From Grammothele lineata (taxonomy: Eukaryota; Basidiomycota; Agaricomycetes; Polyporales; Polyporaceae), in assembly GCA_002150815.3 (NCBI GenBank), contig NDFF03000065.1:124001-188000 (forward strand): a DNA stretch of 64,000 nucleotides, given 5' to 3'. Below are positions 38,165 through 50,886 of the stretch, one piece after another; the stretch's first letter is position 1, and every line of letters starts with the position of its first letter. The position numbers and the translations under genes were made by a program. Under the pieces are notes generated by a model that was not told the DNA's origin, searched no databases, and was given only the letters and a program-made list of their open reading frames with translations.

Positions 38165-41076
38165 TCACGCGCCCACCACCCGCGCGAACTGCGCCACGAG
38201 CGTCAGCCCCGCGAGCACGCCCGCCACCGCGAGGCCCGCCGCAGACGCGCGCGCGCCCGGGGCGGCGGCGCTCGACCCGCCCTGGCTCGTGCCGCCCTCC
38301 TTCGTGCGGTCCTTCCCGCTCATCCCGTTCGCGGTCGCGAGCACCGCGGGGTCGATCGACACCGTGTTCACCGTCTTGGTGACCGCGGTCGTCGCGAACG
38401 TCTGCGCGCTCGAGGCGTCGCCCGCGGCCTGCTGCGCCGCGTCGGCGACGAAGACGAGCGCGGCGCCTGGGGCGGGGACTGTGATCGGGCAGGTGTTCGC
38501 GGTCTGGTCGCATTGCACGGTGACGACGTTCAGGTCGCCCTTGAGGCGGCCGTCGGCTTGGAAGCGGCCGCCGAGCGTCTGGTGGGGAACGGGGAATGAG
38601 GAACGTGGGAGGAGGAAGGAACAGAGGGGAATGCGCACCTGGCCGGCCCACGTGATGTTGTCCTTCTCGGATGTAGACGGGGCGAGGAGGTACCTTACGG
38701 AGTAAAGAAGCAAACCCCAGTCATCAGCACACATGGACGCATAGCGGCACATAACACGGCAACTCACTTCACTTTGACCTGCGCCGGCACCGCGTTCGCC
38801 TCGCCAAACTGCTGACCACCAACGTTGAGCGTCGCCGTGTAGTCGTTCGCGCCGCTCGGGTCCGTCATGAAGTTGATGAGCACCATCCGCGCAAGCACGT
38901 CGTTCTCGTAGATCGAGAACGCGGGCGTGAGCTCGTTGCCGTCGTTCGGGAACAGGTCCTTGACGCGCGACGTGTTCGACGTGCCGAGCGCCTCGGCCAT
39001 GACCAACGTCGAGTAGAAGATCGGGCCGACGGTCCACTGGTGGATCGCGGATTCGTTCGTCGGCGGAGCGGTGAAGGGCTGCGGCGACCGCGTGAGTTGA
39101 CCATGGGTAACCAAAGACTAAGCGGAAACGACGTACGTTGTACGAAACATTCTGTCCACCAGCGTGGAACAGTGCGCCCGTGAAGTTGCTGTTCGCCATC
39201 TGCAGCCCATAATCGAGCCCCCACAGCGCGGACACGAACGAGTCGCTGATACCCGGGAAACCACCACACGACGCCGTGTTCGTCTCGAACATCAGGAATG
39301 GCTTGCCCCATGTCTGCGCGAGCGTTGTCGAGTTCAGGTAGTTGCTCACGAGCCCGAGCCCTGAGTTGTGCGAGAGGTACGTGGGTAGGAGACTTAGCGG
39401 GTCCTTGGGCGGGTTGTTCGGGTCCGGGAAGGTCACCGCGCAGTTGTCGCTCGGGTAGCTACACGAGGTACGATGAGCGCCGTTCTCTCTTGGGGGCAAG
39501 GAATGGAACGTACTGTTCAACCGAGAGCGCGTTGAGGTACTGGTCATACGCCTGAACGAAGCCCGTGTCCCACACGGCCTCGGGGCGCGGGCCCCAATCG
39601 GCACCCTGCACACTGGGGGCGATGAGCACCTGCTTCTGAGGGACAGAAGTGTCCGCCTGGAACGCCTGCGTGAGCTGCGCGAATTCGCCGAAGTAGTCGA
39701 ACTGGCTGTAGCCCTCTTTCCGCTTCTGGTGGCTAGAGCACGGTCACTCGTCAAGCTCAGTCGGTTGAGTAGGTCGGGGAATATACGTACGATCCGTAAA
39801 GATCAGGTTCGTTCCCGGCCTGGAAGCCGAGCAGGTGGTCGCCCAAGACGGCCTCTGAGATCTCGTTAATCTGGAACCGGAAGTTCGTCGTGTCGTTGAA
39901 TGGTACACCTGGGGACTCATTAAATGGGAGGCTAGGAGAGGCGGGGAAGAAGTATTATCCACGCACTCAAATACCAGTTGACATTAAGTAGACTCGAGAC
40001 GTTGGCGAGCATGTAAATGAGATCGGCGGTGTACATGACGACCGGCGTCGACGTCTATCCAATTCCTTCGCATCAGCTGATAGCACATTTGAGAAACACG
40101 AGGGCATGGCCGGGTGTCTTGGACAATGGCATGGCAGAAAATGACCAACTACACATCCCCGTGCTAGTCCATACGCTCGCCGTATCCTAACCGTTGATCG
40201 TTACCTATAGCCAAGGCATATCCCGGGCTGCCCGTAACGGGTGGCATCCCGGGTACTGGCCTATGCCAGAATAATGGTCTCCGGCAGAGATGTGGTCGAA
40301 ACCCCGGCCAAGACGTATGACCACCACGCTATTTCACGCCTCGCCGCCAACGGGGATACGCCGCCATACCCGTCGTGTTTAAGAATAGTAGACGTACCGG
40401 CACGTTAGGATCCTCCGGGCCCTTCTCCAAAATGTGCCCATCCGACAGGCTGTCCACAATAAACGCATCTTCCTGGGTGTTACCACCCACACGGACGTGT
40501 ACCGCGCCCGCCCTCTCGACTATCAGCGACATGAGGTTGAGCCATGGTACGTTCAGTTGTGTCCTGGGAGACTCCGGCGTTAGCAAGGTCCCTCGCTAAA
40601 GCGGGCGCTCGACGTACGAGTTCTTCCCAACTAGTCGGATCGCACACGGATTGAGCGAGGGGAAGAAGAGGTGGGTGTGGAATGCACTTACTGACTTGCG
40701 TCGCCACCGACATCTCAATAGAGAACCCGAGGAAGGTGGCCTTTTGGGGTATTGAGAGGGCGTTCACGTTGTTCGCTCCATTCGGTACGGCGATCGTGAA
40801 CTGGTTGGCGGGTGCGGGGCTCGGGATGGCTGGAGGTTCGTAAAGGACCGGGTTGTATGCGGCGAGGCCGGTATACTGAGGTGGTCCGGGGGTCGTTACG
40901 AAGGTGGAGGTAGTCGCACTTGAGCCGACAGCGGTGCCTGAGCTGGTCGCGGCGCCGCCGAGGGCGGTGTCGATGGAGGTGCTGCCTAGCTGGCCATAGA
41001 TGGTGATCTGCTGGGCAGCGCGTGCAGAGAGGAGGTGGAGGGCGAGGGAGGCGAGAGAAAGGAGCGGCTGGAGCAT
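38165..41076 (-). CDS. glycoside hydrolase family 79 (beta-glucuronidase-like), copy A
   Basis: Ten exons (41076-40692, 40630-40618, 40563-40398, 40054-39967, 39908-39791, 39732-39514, 39458-39137, 39078-38768, 38693-38639, 38578-38165) give 696 aa with consistent phases. A signal peptide (MLQPLLSLASLALHLLSARA) is followed by FLGFSIEMSVATQ, HVRVGGNTQ and QAGNEPDLYG, which carries the acid/base Glu. FETNTASCGGFPGISD carries the nucleophile Glu. The beta-sandwich C-terminal domain of GH79 follows, with LLAPSTSEKDNITWAGQ. The C-terminus is Ser/Gly/Ala-rich and ends in a hydrophobic stretch, suggesting a GPI anchor. It probably removes (4-O-methyl)glucuronic acid from arabinogalactan or similar glycans outside the cell. 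Exon 2 has only 13 nt. The ATG at 41103 is an alternative start but spoils the signal peptide. Confidence 0.88.
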
Positions 41077-41104
41077 CGGGCGTTGCGGTGGCCCCGAGGG
41101 CAAG

Positions 41105-41128
41105 GAGGACGAGGACGAGGACGAGGAC
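41105..41128. repeat. hexamer repeat GAGGAC x4
   Basis: Four exact GAGGAC units just upstream of the GH79 copy A start, in its promoter or leader. Confidence 0.85.
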
Positions 41129-42021
41129 GGAGGTGAGAAGAAGGGACCGGCGACGACGGCGGGCTGGCTTTATGCAACCGGCCGGGCGGGCGGCGCGCGC
41201 TCGTGTCAACGCCTTCTCGATCACAGCAGATCTCGCCTCGCGTGGTCAGCTCAGACGTCATGCACAAGTGTCCGTGCAGGCAGCGCGGGCTCGTCTGTGT
41301 GTGTGCAGGTACGTCGGGTCGCCTCAGTCAGCGTAGGCCCAGTGCGCTGCGCATAGACCGGCTCTCGAGACGTACCAGGAATAAGACCGGAGGAGGGTGA
41401 ATCCCACCGAGGACAAAATGGAAAGCGGTACAAGGCCCGGCCCTCCGCCCATATCCGGACGCTCACGAGCACCACTCTGGCAGATCGCAACACGCCATCG
41501 TCCCCGTGGGACGCGAATCCCCTCGGCCTCTCCGGTCCACCAGCCTCGCCTCTCATGTCCGTTCTCCTCCTGGGGAGACCGGAGACGGAGCTGGATATTT
41601 GAGGCATACGCATGGAAAGCAAGAGAAGATGGCCGAGCTTGTTGGAGATGCTGGTCGAGGTGGGAACGAGGGAGCGCGTTGGAGGCGCGTCCGGATGACA
41701 TCCGTTGATGGAATGACGACTCATCATAGGCGCCTAGATGATTAGATAACATTGTAAGGCAGGCGCCTATTGGCGGGATGCAGTCAAATTCGCCTCCTCC
41801 CATCAATCTTGCATGATTGTCCTGGGTGAAAACGTCGAGGATGCGTATCAGATTTTGTCTTTCACTGGCCTCGCAGCAACTCCTGGATGGTCGTGATGCA
41901 AGTATTTTCGTTCGTATGTTCTGTGGCTGCCATTAAGAAGAAGATAAAACAACGCTACTCATACCCCAGGAGAAAACATCAAAATCCCAAAACGAAAACA
42001 CCACTGGACGCACCAACATCC
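41129..42021. other. intergenic between tandem GH79 genes
   Basis: Promoter of copy A and 3' end of copy B. No supported gene. Confidence 0.5.
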
Positions 42022-44567
42022 TCACCAACCCGTCATCAGCACCCCCATCAACCCTCCAACCGCAACCGTCATCGCCCAAACCACCCCGCCTCGAACCGCC
42101 CCCCCCGCCGCCCCGCTAGATCCCTCGCTCGACCCATAGACTCCTTTGCCCCTATACGTCCCATTCATTCCATTGCTCGTCGCGAGCACGCTCGGATCGA
42201 TCGACGCCGTGTGCCCCGCGCGCGTCGCCACCGTCGTCGAGAACGTCACCGTCGGCTGCGCGTCCGCGCTCGCCACCGCCGCCTGTGCCTCGGGCGAGAC
42301 GAAGACGAGCGCGGCTCCGGGGGCGGGGACACGGATGACGCAGGTGTTAGTGGAAGGGGAGCAGGGGACGGTCGTGATCGATTCGGAGTTCTTCCAGAGC
42401 CCGTCGACTTGGAAGCGGCCGCCGAGGGTCTGCCCGGCCCAGGTGATGTTGTCCTTTTCGGAGATCGAGGGCGCGAGGAGGTACCTAGGGGTGCCACAAC
42501 GGCGATGATTAGTACACAATTCCCCGGGTTTGGATCCGCCAAACATCAGAAAAGCTGGCACGTACTTGACCTGCACGCTCTCCGGCATCCCATCCATGCT
42601 GATCGTCGTGACATAATCGTGCGCCCCGCTCGCGTCCGTCATGAAGTTCATGAGCACAGCGCGCGCCAGCACCCCCGCGTCGTAGATCGCGTAAGCGGGC
42701 GTGAGGTCCGCGCTCCCGTCTGTCGCTGTCACGTCCAGCACTTGCGACTGGCCTGAAGGGCCACCGAGGGCTTCGGCCATGACGACGGCGGAGTAGAAGA
42801 CGGGGCCGACGGTCCAGGCGTGGAAGGTCGATTCGTTGGTAGGCGCAGCTGCCGGGGTGTGTGGTGTTAGACTAGGGGGTATAGCCACACAACGGAAGGA
42901 GAGGTGCTTACCGGTGAAAGGCTAGAAAGGGTGAGGGGAAGACCAGTGAGCTCATCCATATCCGACCAAGCAAGCTACCCTCGCCACTCACATTATAAGT
43001 AACATTCTGCCCACCCGCATGGAACAGCGCCCCCGAGAAATTACTATGCGCGAGCTGCAGCGCGTCGTCCAGCGCCCACAGCGCAGACACGAACGCGTCG
43101 CTGATGCCCGGGAAGCCCCCACACGACGCCGTGTTCGTCTCGAACATCACGAACGGCCGGTCCCACCCCTGCGCGAGCGCGGTGGAGTTGAGGTAGGGAG
43201 CGGCGCGCGAGACGTGCGCGGCGTGCGACATGTATGTGGAGGGGAGGAGGGAGAGCGGGTCGTTCGGCGTGTCGCCCGGCGCGGGGTGCGTGACGGCGCA
43301 GTTGTCGGAGGGGTACCTGGTCGTAGCCGTAGAGATGTTAGCGGCGTTGTAGAGAGCAGAGAGCGACAAGAGTGGCGGCGCACCGTTCCACGGAGAGCGC
43401 GTTCAAGAACTGGCCGTAGGCCTCGAAGAAGCCCGTATCCCACACGAGCTCGGGCCCGACGGGGCACACTCCCCCGTCGACGCACCAGTTGCTCCCCTGG
43501 ATGCTCGGGGCAATGAGGTTCGCTTTGTTCGCGAGCTTTCCGTTGTTCGCGTACGCCTGCGTCAGGAGGGCGAAGTCCCCGAAGTAGTCCCACTGGCTGT
43601 ATGCTGGGTTCGGTCGGCGTTGGTGCCTGCGTAGTGGGTTAGCACGCTGGGTGTGATGCATAGAGGAGAGGAAGTCGGGCTCACTTTCCATAGAGGTCGG
43701 GCTCGTTCCCGGCCTGCAGGCCGAGCAAGTTGTCGCCCAGGACGGATTCGGCGACTTCGGCGATCTCGAAGCGGAAGTCGGCGGTATCGTTGAACGGTAC
43801 ACCTGCCAGAGGACACTGCGGTCAGGTGAAATCTGAAATACGTCTAGGAAATACACTGTACCTAGGTACCACTTGCAATTGACGTGACTCGACACGTTGC
43901 TCAGCATGTAGATCAAGTCGGACGTGAAGGCGAGCACTGGGGTATCCGTACGACCGGAGCTGTCTTCCTTATCCTTCTCGACCGCGTTGCCGTCGTCGAG
44001 CGCGTCGACCATGAACGCGAACTCTTGCGTGTTCCCCCCGACGCGGACGTGCACCGCCCCAGCTTTCTCCGCGATTGTCGACATTAGGTTGAGGAAAGGG
44101 ACGTTGAGGATGGATGAATTTCGTCCGACTGTGTCAGCGAGGGAAAAGAGGGCACGGGTCTCGTCAGCATGTGTAGAAGCGTGGTGTGGTAAAGAAACCG
44201 AGCATAACTGACTCAGCTGCGTCGCCACCGACATCTCGATCGAGAACCCGAAGAACGTGCTCGACTGGGGGATCGACAGCCCCCTCACCGCCGCGGCGCT
44301 GCTCGCCAGGTTAAGCGTGACTGTCGTCGGTGGCGGAGTGTCGGGCAAAGGCGGGGGTTCATAGAAGACCGGGTTGTATGCGGCGAGGCCGGTGTACTGG
44401 GGCGGTCCGGGAGTCGTCACGAAGGTGGTGCTGGCCGCGGCGGTCGACGTACTCGTCCCGCCGGTGTTGATCGATGTAGAACCTTGCAAACCATAGATGG
44501 TAATCTGCTTCCTCGTGGACTGGGCCGCGGCGGAAAAAATGAAAATGGTAAGGAGTGGAAGGCGCAT
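42022..44567 (-). CDS. glycoside hydrolase family 79 (beta-glucuronidase-like), copy B
   Basis: Eight exons (44567-44213, 44128-43862, 43802-43685, 43626-43384, 43316-42992, 42921-42912, 42848-42566, 42484-42022) give 687 aa. It is a tandem paralogue of copy A with the same layout: signal peptide, Ser/Thr-rich linker, FFGFSIEMSVATQ, HVRVGGNTQ, the QAGNEPDLYG acid/base Glu, the FETNTASC nucleophile Glu, the GH79 C-terminal beta domain, and a Gly/Ser-rich tail with a final hydrophobic helix (probable GPI anchor). Exon 6 is a 10-nt micro-exon (Pro-Phe-Thr plus one base), while copy A encodes the same residues inside a normal exon. Several introns are shared in position with A, so the two genes arose by tandem duplication followed by intron gain or loss. 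Confidence 0.88.
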
Positions 44568-46719
44568 ACCGTGTACCGAGGGGCGGCGGTTAGTTGGGGC
44601 GGAGAGTATGGAGGGAAAGGGAGGGACGAGGCGCGTCGTGGGATTTATGGTCCGTTTCGAGGGAAACAGTCATATTGTTCTTTTTGCTGTGATCAGAGGG
44701 GTTAACGGGCGGGCGTCGCTAGTGTCTGTCTGCTTTGAATGTGTTTGCGTAACGCCTGTCAACCACAATGGCAGTGTCGGGCCCGCTATCACCTGGCCGA
44801 TAAAATCCGTGCTGGCTGTTGGTGCTCGGATCTTAACGGCCGCTGTATGGGGATTTCATATCCGTGAGTGACCGCGCCAAGAAGACAGCTCGTCGACGTC
44901 CGAGCGGGATGGCGAGAAGCTGTACGACGCGACGCGGGTGTGAGGATGAGTCACTCGGAACCGATATCAAACCGTGTATGGGCGGGTTAGGTAGCCGCCG
45001 ATATTCGAATGTCATATTACCCGGCCTTACACAACGTATGTGCGGGCCCCGTATACGCAGTGAGATAATAGTAGGGTTGCTGCTGCCAGCAACCATCCGG
45101 CAGTATATTGGTGGAGCCGCTCTGACTTGGGTAAACGCCTATCAACTTGCTGTTCTCGACCACCCGCTGGAGCCAGTGTTGGAAGATTCACGGAAGCCTT
45201 GAATACGTGCCGTTGACGATTGGGCAGGAGAGAGATAGAAATGTACTGTAATCCAGAACAGGTATGAATACGGACTCAAATACCGGAACAAGTATGTCAG
45301 CACCGACCTGTCGTGGCATCGATTTCAGGCCAAGCAGTATACCTGGATGTCAACCTCAAGAAACCTTATCGCAATTAACCCTCGCCGCTCGGCAATAGAC
45401 AGGATCCAGATGAACACCGCACCAGGGCAACTATCGGTACCGTCAGCCAAGAATACGGTCACTCGCGGGATGCGTGTAGGGCGCGGGGACATGCGCTTCT
45501 GATCCTGCCCGTCCGCGACCGGAGCGCCTTGTGGTTCAAAGGCTCTTGTTAGAAGCGAGTGACATTTGCTGACACGTGGCCGGGGATCCGTACCTGAAGA
45601 GCACTCTCGCGCAGATACAAGGCGCTCCGAGAAGCTGGAGCGCTCACCCGATGGCCGAGTCGTAGCGTTTGACAATGACGGGGATCCCTTGTGGGAGAGA
45701 TCTGTCTGAGTTTCTGCGGCTACCAACGTGGTTCAAAATTTGTGTGCCGGACCGGAAGGTACTGTTCTGAACATACGAGAGCCGTTGAAGATCAGAATAG
45801 TGTGATATTATACGGCACGTACATATCTGAGCCTCACGACGACTGTCAACAACTGATCGACCGACGATGACAATAACTCCCAAGTTGAACGAGTCGAACT
45901 GAGGGTTCGCGCGGCTTCGAGTCTGGTGACAAGGCTACCGCGGCAGTCACGGTAATGAACGTCAACCGAGATGGGACGGGCAGAGCTGAAGGTGTTCTAT
46001 ACCGGTTTGTACAGCGACTCCAATCGACCGTTCGTGAAAGAGTACATGACAATGTTAGAAGGTTGCCAAGACGCTCACCAACTTGAACTGGGCGTTTGCG
46101 TCAGTCAACAGCCGGGTTTACCAGAATGATTATGTAACGTTTACCACGGACTTCCGCGCTTCGGAGTTTTCACATTTCCATCTCGAATTCTCAACTGCTT
46201 TTCCGACATGATCCACCGACGGCGCCGGAGACTCGTTTCCTGGGCCGTACCATCTCAGCACTCAAGTACCCACGACTCGCCAATAATTTCCTGGAGTGAA
46301 GCCACTGCCCCTGTTCAAGCCCCCCAGGAGAACAGCGAACAGCGGCAAGCACCTGGCAACTTATACAACTACCGTCTCACGGAAAAAGTTGTGGACGTTT
46401 CGAGTGGCTCTAGATTTTCCGAACGCTTCGGGTGCATGCGGTAACGAGGATCCGCATTCAGCTCACTGAACAAGAGCAGTCGCCCATGACCTGCACCCTT
46501 TCTTCCTCATTCGCCTTGTTTAACAAATTGCGTCGGATACCGCCGTACTGTCGCATGAACGTGAGAGGCTTCCGGGTATGATTAGATTCTATATGAGGCC
46601 CCTGGGGAACCGTGAACTCTACCCTCCGACCAGGTCCCTCTGACGCTTTATGAGTACTCGCGCGCGTCCAATGTCTCAAGTCCCACAGCCCCTGTTCAGC
46701 GTACCTAACACCCTCTACC
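44568..46719. other. intergenic
   Basis: 2.1 kb between the GH79 B promoter and hydrolase copy 2. No supported gene. The block near 46114-46138 (GGGTTTACC then AGAATGATTATGTAA) resembles the upstream region of hydrolase copy 1. Confidence 0.5.
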
Positions 46720-48023
46720 ATGGGACGAGTCCCATCCCTACACATTCACGCGGACTCGGGCGTCCCTGAAGGGAGCACGGATTACACCACGCTTGTGCTC
46801 CTTCACGGCTACGCCTGGCATAGCGGTATGTCAACCACCACAATTGACGTACGCAGACTCGTGCTGACCAAGCACATTCGAAGGCATCTTCGCCAAACTC
46901 CTCCCTCTGGCACGCGGATACAATGCGCGTATCGTCCTCGTTAATCGGCGCGACTACCCCGGCTCTACACCGTACTCGACTGCTGAGCTCGACACCTTGA
47001 AGGAAGCCCTCGCGTTGCTTGACACGGACCCGGCTGCAGCCCGCCTGAAGCTCGCCTCTCACATGCACGAGGGCGCGCGTGATGTATACGATCTACTCGT
47101 CAAGCTTGTCGAAGAAGGCGACCTCCCGCACGCGCAGCCTGAAAGGAATACAGGGGGTATCGTCATAGGGGGATGGTCGTTCGGATCGGTATGGATGATG
47201 GCTCTTCTCGCGCGAGGGAAGGAGTTCTTCGCGAACGAGGTGGAACTGGAGAAGTGCGTACGGCGCGTGATATTTTACGGTGCGTCTGTCCTACGGATTG
47301 TAACGTTCGGTCGCTATTCTGGTACACTGACGTCCATATGCGGCTGACAGACGGGCCTTTCCACGTCATGGGCTATGGCCCACCTGAGGATCCGTACAAC
47401 CCCCTCTGGGATCCTATGCTAGGTGACGTGGAGAAGACCCGCGTATTTACCAACTGGGTGAGCGGATACTTCCAGCACGGAGATTCGGCAGGCGCGATGG
47501 AGCGGCGCGCCCCACTCGAGCACCCGCCGCCCACACTCTCGACGCTTACGGACGAAGAGCGTACGTCTGCGCTGTTCCCTGCTCCAGGCGACCCCGGAGG
47601 ATCCGACCAGTTGCTCAACGTGGCGGGGACGAAGTCCGGGTTTTTTGCCGCCCTCAAGAATAAAGCTCTCTACTTCTCACCTGAGCAGAAGGTCGCAGGA
47701 GAAGGCGGGGGTGACGAGCGTGAGGGCGAAGGGGCGGGCGATGCGTGGCGAGATGTTGAGATTCGCTACGTGTGGTGTGACCATTCCGTGTGGGAGATGT
47801 CCTGGAGCTCGTGGGAGATTCGTAAGGAACTGGAGGAAGCAAAGAAGGCGGGGAAGGCCATGCGGGGTCTCAAGGTGGTACGTTTGGTGGGGGCGAATCA
47901 TTTCGTGAGTGTCCTGCAACCCTCATCTCCAATCGCGTATCTGAACGAGTGGAGCAGGTGCACTGGGATGAACCGGAACGTGCTCTTCAGGCTCTATTAG
48001 CGGATGAAGAAAGTGTTATGTAG
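46720..48023 (+). CDS. alpha/beta-hydrolase fold protein, copy 2
   Basis: Exons 46720-46825, 46884-47279, 47351-47904 and 47958-48023 give 373 aa. It is the closest paralogue of copy 1: the first two exons have identical lengths (106 and 396 nt). HGYAWHSG, LVNRRDYPGSTPYS, the GGWSFGS nucleophile elbow and GANHF-VHWDEPERA are all conserved. The third exon is longer because of a charged insert (VAGEGGGDEREGEGAGD) before AWRDVEIRYVW, also seen in a different form in copy 4. No signal peptide. Substrate unknown. Confidence 0.85.
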
Positions 48024-49269
48024 GCTGGATTGACACCATTTGTTGTTGATCTAAGGGCAATAAGTAGTGACTTATCAACAATTTCTATACGGGCTATGCA
48101 CTACTATATAGTGTCGGTTGATGCACCGCTTATGTAAGTCAAACACCGGAGTTTGATTTCAAATTTCGTGTGCGCCTCGTCGCGCCTCGTCTTCCCTTCG
48201 CGGTTTGCGGAGGATTACGATCATTGCCAAATCTCCTATCAGTCTTTCGTTCAACTCGTATTTCCGGTCGTTTTCTCTCCAAACGCGCTTCTCAACGCCG
48301 CATCAGGTGCAGAACTCCCCATGCTCATATCACGAATGTGTGCATGCGTTTGAGCTTTGGACTCTGTCAATTCTCCGATGTGGGAGGCCCTCACTTGCCA
48401 ACACATTCATTGATAGCCCTTTCACTAACATATCATCTCTCAGCCTTATCCCGTTCTTCCTCAAGGCGCTTACTGTACGCTCGTTCTGAAGATTGAAGGC
48501 GGCGACTGGAGCTCTCCAGGCTATGGATGTGATGTGATGACCTTGTTAGATGTATGTACCCAAATTGTCCGATTAAACTGCGGATTGTAGCTCACGACGT
48601 ATCTCTCTTTCGATGCTCCAAACGTGTCCAACGATCGTATCTAGAAAAGAGTACAAACATATAATCGAGCTCAAGCTGCTTCACCTCTCTCTTCAATGAA
48701 GTAAGTCATCCCCTTTTCTCATAGCGCGCTTTCGGGAATTTCCGTTGGTACCTCGGGAAAAACATCCGAAGGCTTCTGCACTCTCACGAAGTCTATACGT
48801 GAATGTGACTAATACTTGCGCAACAGGAGCCGGCGGTATTCTACCGAGCTAGGAGAGTCAACGATCCACAAGGCTCGTCTCCATGCAATACCTCAGGTGA
48901 GCCCCTTTCTGATTCTTGCGTATCTTCTCACAGAAGGTAGTCGTCTAGGTGTTGAGGTGAATCCCGGGGATTCCCCTACTGGCGGACCAGCACACGATAC
49001 GTTCGTGAGCGACGCTCGCGCGCATGTCGCAGCCGTGTCAGCCCCATTCCTAGCTGCGCCGCCCACGCAGCGGCGCAGGTGATCGCTAGCTGCCCACGCT
49101 CACGCCGCGGTACTTTTGCGCCATTACAACGCTTAAGGATGGTGACCATTTAATGTGCACGGCCCCCATACCCCCTCTCGCCGCCGCTCCTCTGCACCTC
49201 TTTCGTGTGCCACGCGTGGCGCACCTGCTCTCCTTCAGCGTTGTGTCGTGATTGCGCAGGTCTTTCGCT
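48024..49269. other. intergenic
   Basis: 1.2 kb between hydrolase copy 2 and the second 7-TM gene. No supported ORF. Confidence 0.5.
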
Positions 49270-50886
49270 ATGCTGTCACTCTCAGCTGCGGGCGTCCTTT
49301 CGACCACGCTCGAAGGTATTCTGTATGGTGAGTTCGCTACTCAAATGAAGCTGTTGCCGCCTCTCCACGGCAACAGCAGCTTATAGTTTAAAACTGACAT
49401 GCGGCTTCCAGGATTCTCGGTCTTCATGTTCTTGCTCGCGGGCTGGATATTGCTCCGCGGCCGAGACAGGCGATACGTGAATTACGGCATGGTGTTCGCC
49501 GGCTGCGGTCTTCTACTCCTCGAGACTGTGGTACGATTCAATCGTCCGTGTTACTATGCCTCGATATTTTGACGGTTATTTCGCAGGAAATGGGTACCAA
49601 TATTGCCAGATTATATCAGGGCCTCCTTTCCATCGGTCCATTCGTTCCCGGGGGATCAGAGGCGTTCTTTGCAGACGTTTCACAATTGACGTTCGTTATC
49701 AAGAGTTGTGTATACAACGCGCAGACTCTCATTCTTGATGCTGTTGTAGTGCGTATCTCCTCGCAGCATATATACATAGCCTCACTTCGTTTGGTTAGAT
49801 ATATCGTACATACGTCGTGTGGCAGAACATCTGGGTTGTCGTCGTTCCAACCATCGGTTGGCTCGGCCTTCTCGGTATGTTTGTGGACATCTACAGCACC
49901 GAACAACCACTCATTCGGAGCACAGGCGGCTCTATCGGTCTCAATGTTGCTCTCGTGACCGCAGGAACACACAAGAGTGACGTCTTCGCGGCTGAGACAG
50001 GTCGCTGGATCACCGCTGTCTACGCTATGACCCTGGGCACGAATCTATCGTCAACGAGTACGTCTCCTTCTACTTCGTAAAGTGATATCATTCTAACAGT
50101 TTGATGGACACAAAGCCTTGCTTGCCTTCAAAATATGGACTGTCGCTCGACGATCCGCCAAGTACCGTTCAAGTAACATCTTCTCTCCTGTGCTCCGTGT
50201 CATCATCGAAAGCGGTGCCATATATTCCGTGACGATCACCGCAGCACTCATCACATTCGTATCAAAAAACAACGGGGTATACGTTATTCTCGATCTAGTA
50301 CGCACCTGCCACATCTTTGCTTCTTTGTGAATCGCCTGCTTACACGTTGGTATGTCACTCTGTCCCCTTTTCCCAGATTTCCCCCGTCATTGGCATCGTC
50401 TTCAACATGCTCATCATCCGTATCGGCATGTCTGGCGATCGCTCATTCCGTCCTTCGACCGGCGGTACTGCTCCAAGTGGCACAAACCAGGGCACGAGTC
50501 TGCGAGACGGCTCTCGGCCCGGCGTCATCCGCAGGCGCACAGACCCGTCGTATGTCCTGCAGGATCTCAAGGTCGAGATCCATCAAGTGATCGAGGACGA
50601 TACATACTACGACCCGCGCACGCGCTCGTACGGCGATACAGGAGACGCGGAGCTCGATCTCAAGCATGAACCTCTAGGCTCAGACGCGAACCCGACGCAC
50701 GAGCGCACAGAATCCTGGGGCGGAGACTTGCGCGCAACCGCGTCCGCGTCGAAGTCACCCTCGCCCTCGGCGGGTCCAGGCTCGGAGGACGGGAGCGCAC
50801 GCGACTCCGGGTCCTTTGTCGCAGTGGCGTTTGCCGGGGGAAGTGCGGCTGGGAAGGGGGTGGATCGCGGCCCGTACGTCGCGTAG
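49270..50886 (+). CDS. 7-TM orphan membrane protein, copy 2
   Basis: Six exons (49270-49327, 49412-49530, 49587-49748, 49799-50057, 50116-50297, 50377-50886) give 429 aa. Hydrophobic helices include FSVFMFLLAGWILL, MVFAGCGLLLLET, LTFVIKSCVYNAQTLILDAVV and IWVVVVPTIGWLGLLGMFV, seven in all, followed by a ~150-residue hydrophilic tail rich in Ser, Asp, Glu and Pro. It is a close paralogue of 25925-27344 and belongs to the abundant Agaricomycete 7-TM family without known ligand. Topology resembles a GPCR, but G-protein coupling is not shown by sequence. It sits inside the alpha/beta-hydrolase cluster. Confidence 0.78.

Noticed and set aside
38165..39754. 529-codon uninterrupted frame within GH79 copy A
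   Set aside because: It reads through several introns and loses the GH79 frame in the middle; the spliced model restores paralogue similarity throughout.
44864..45202. 112-codon frame between GH79 B and hydrolase 2
   Set aside because: No domain, no splice support and atypical composition compared with neighbouring genes.
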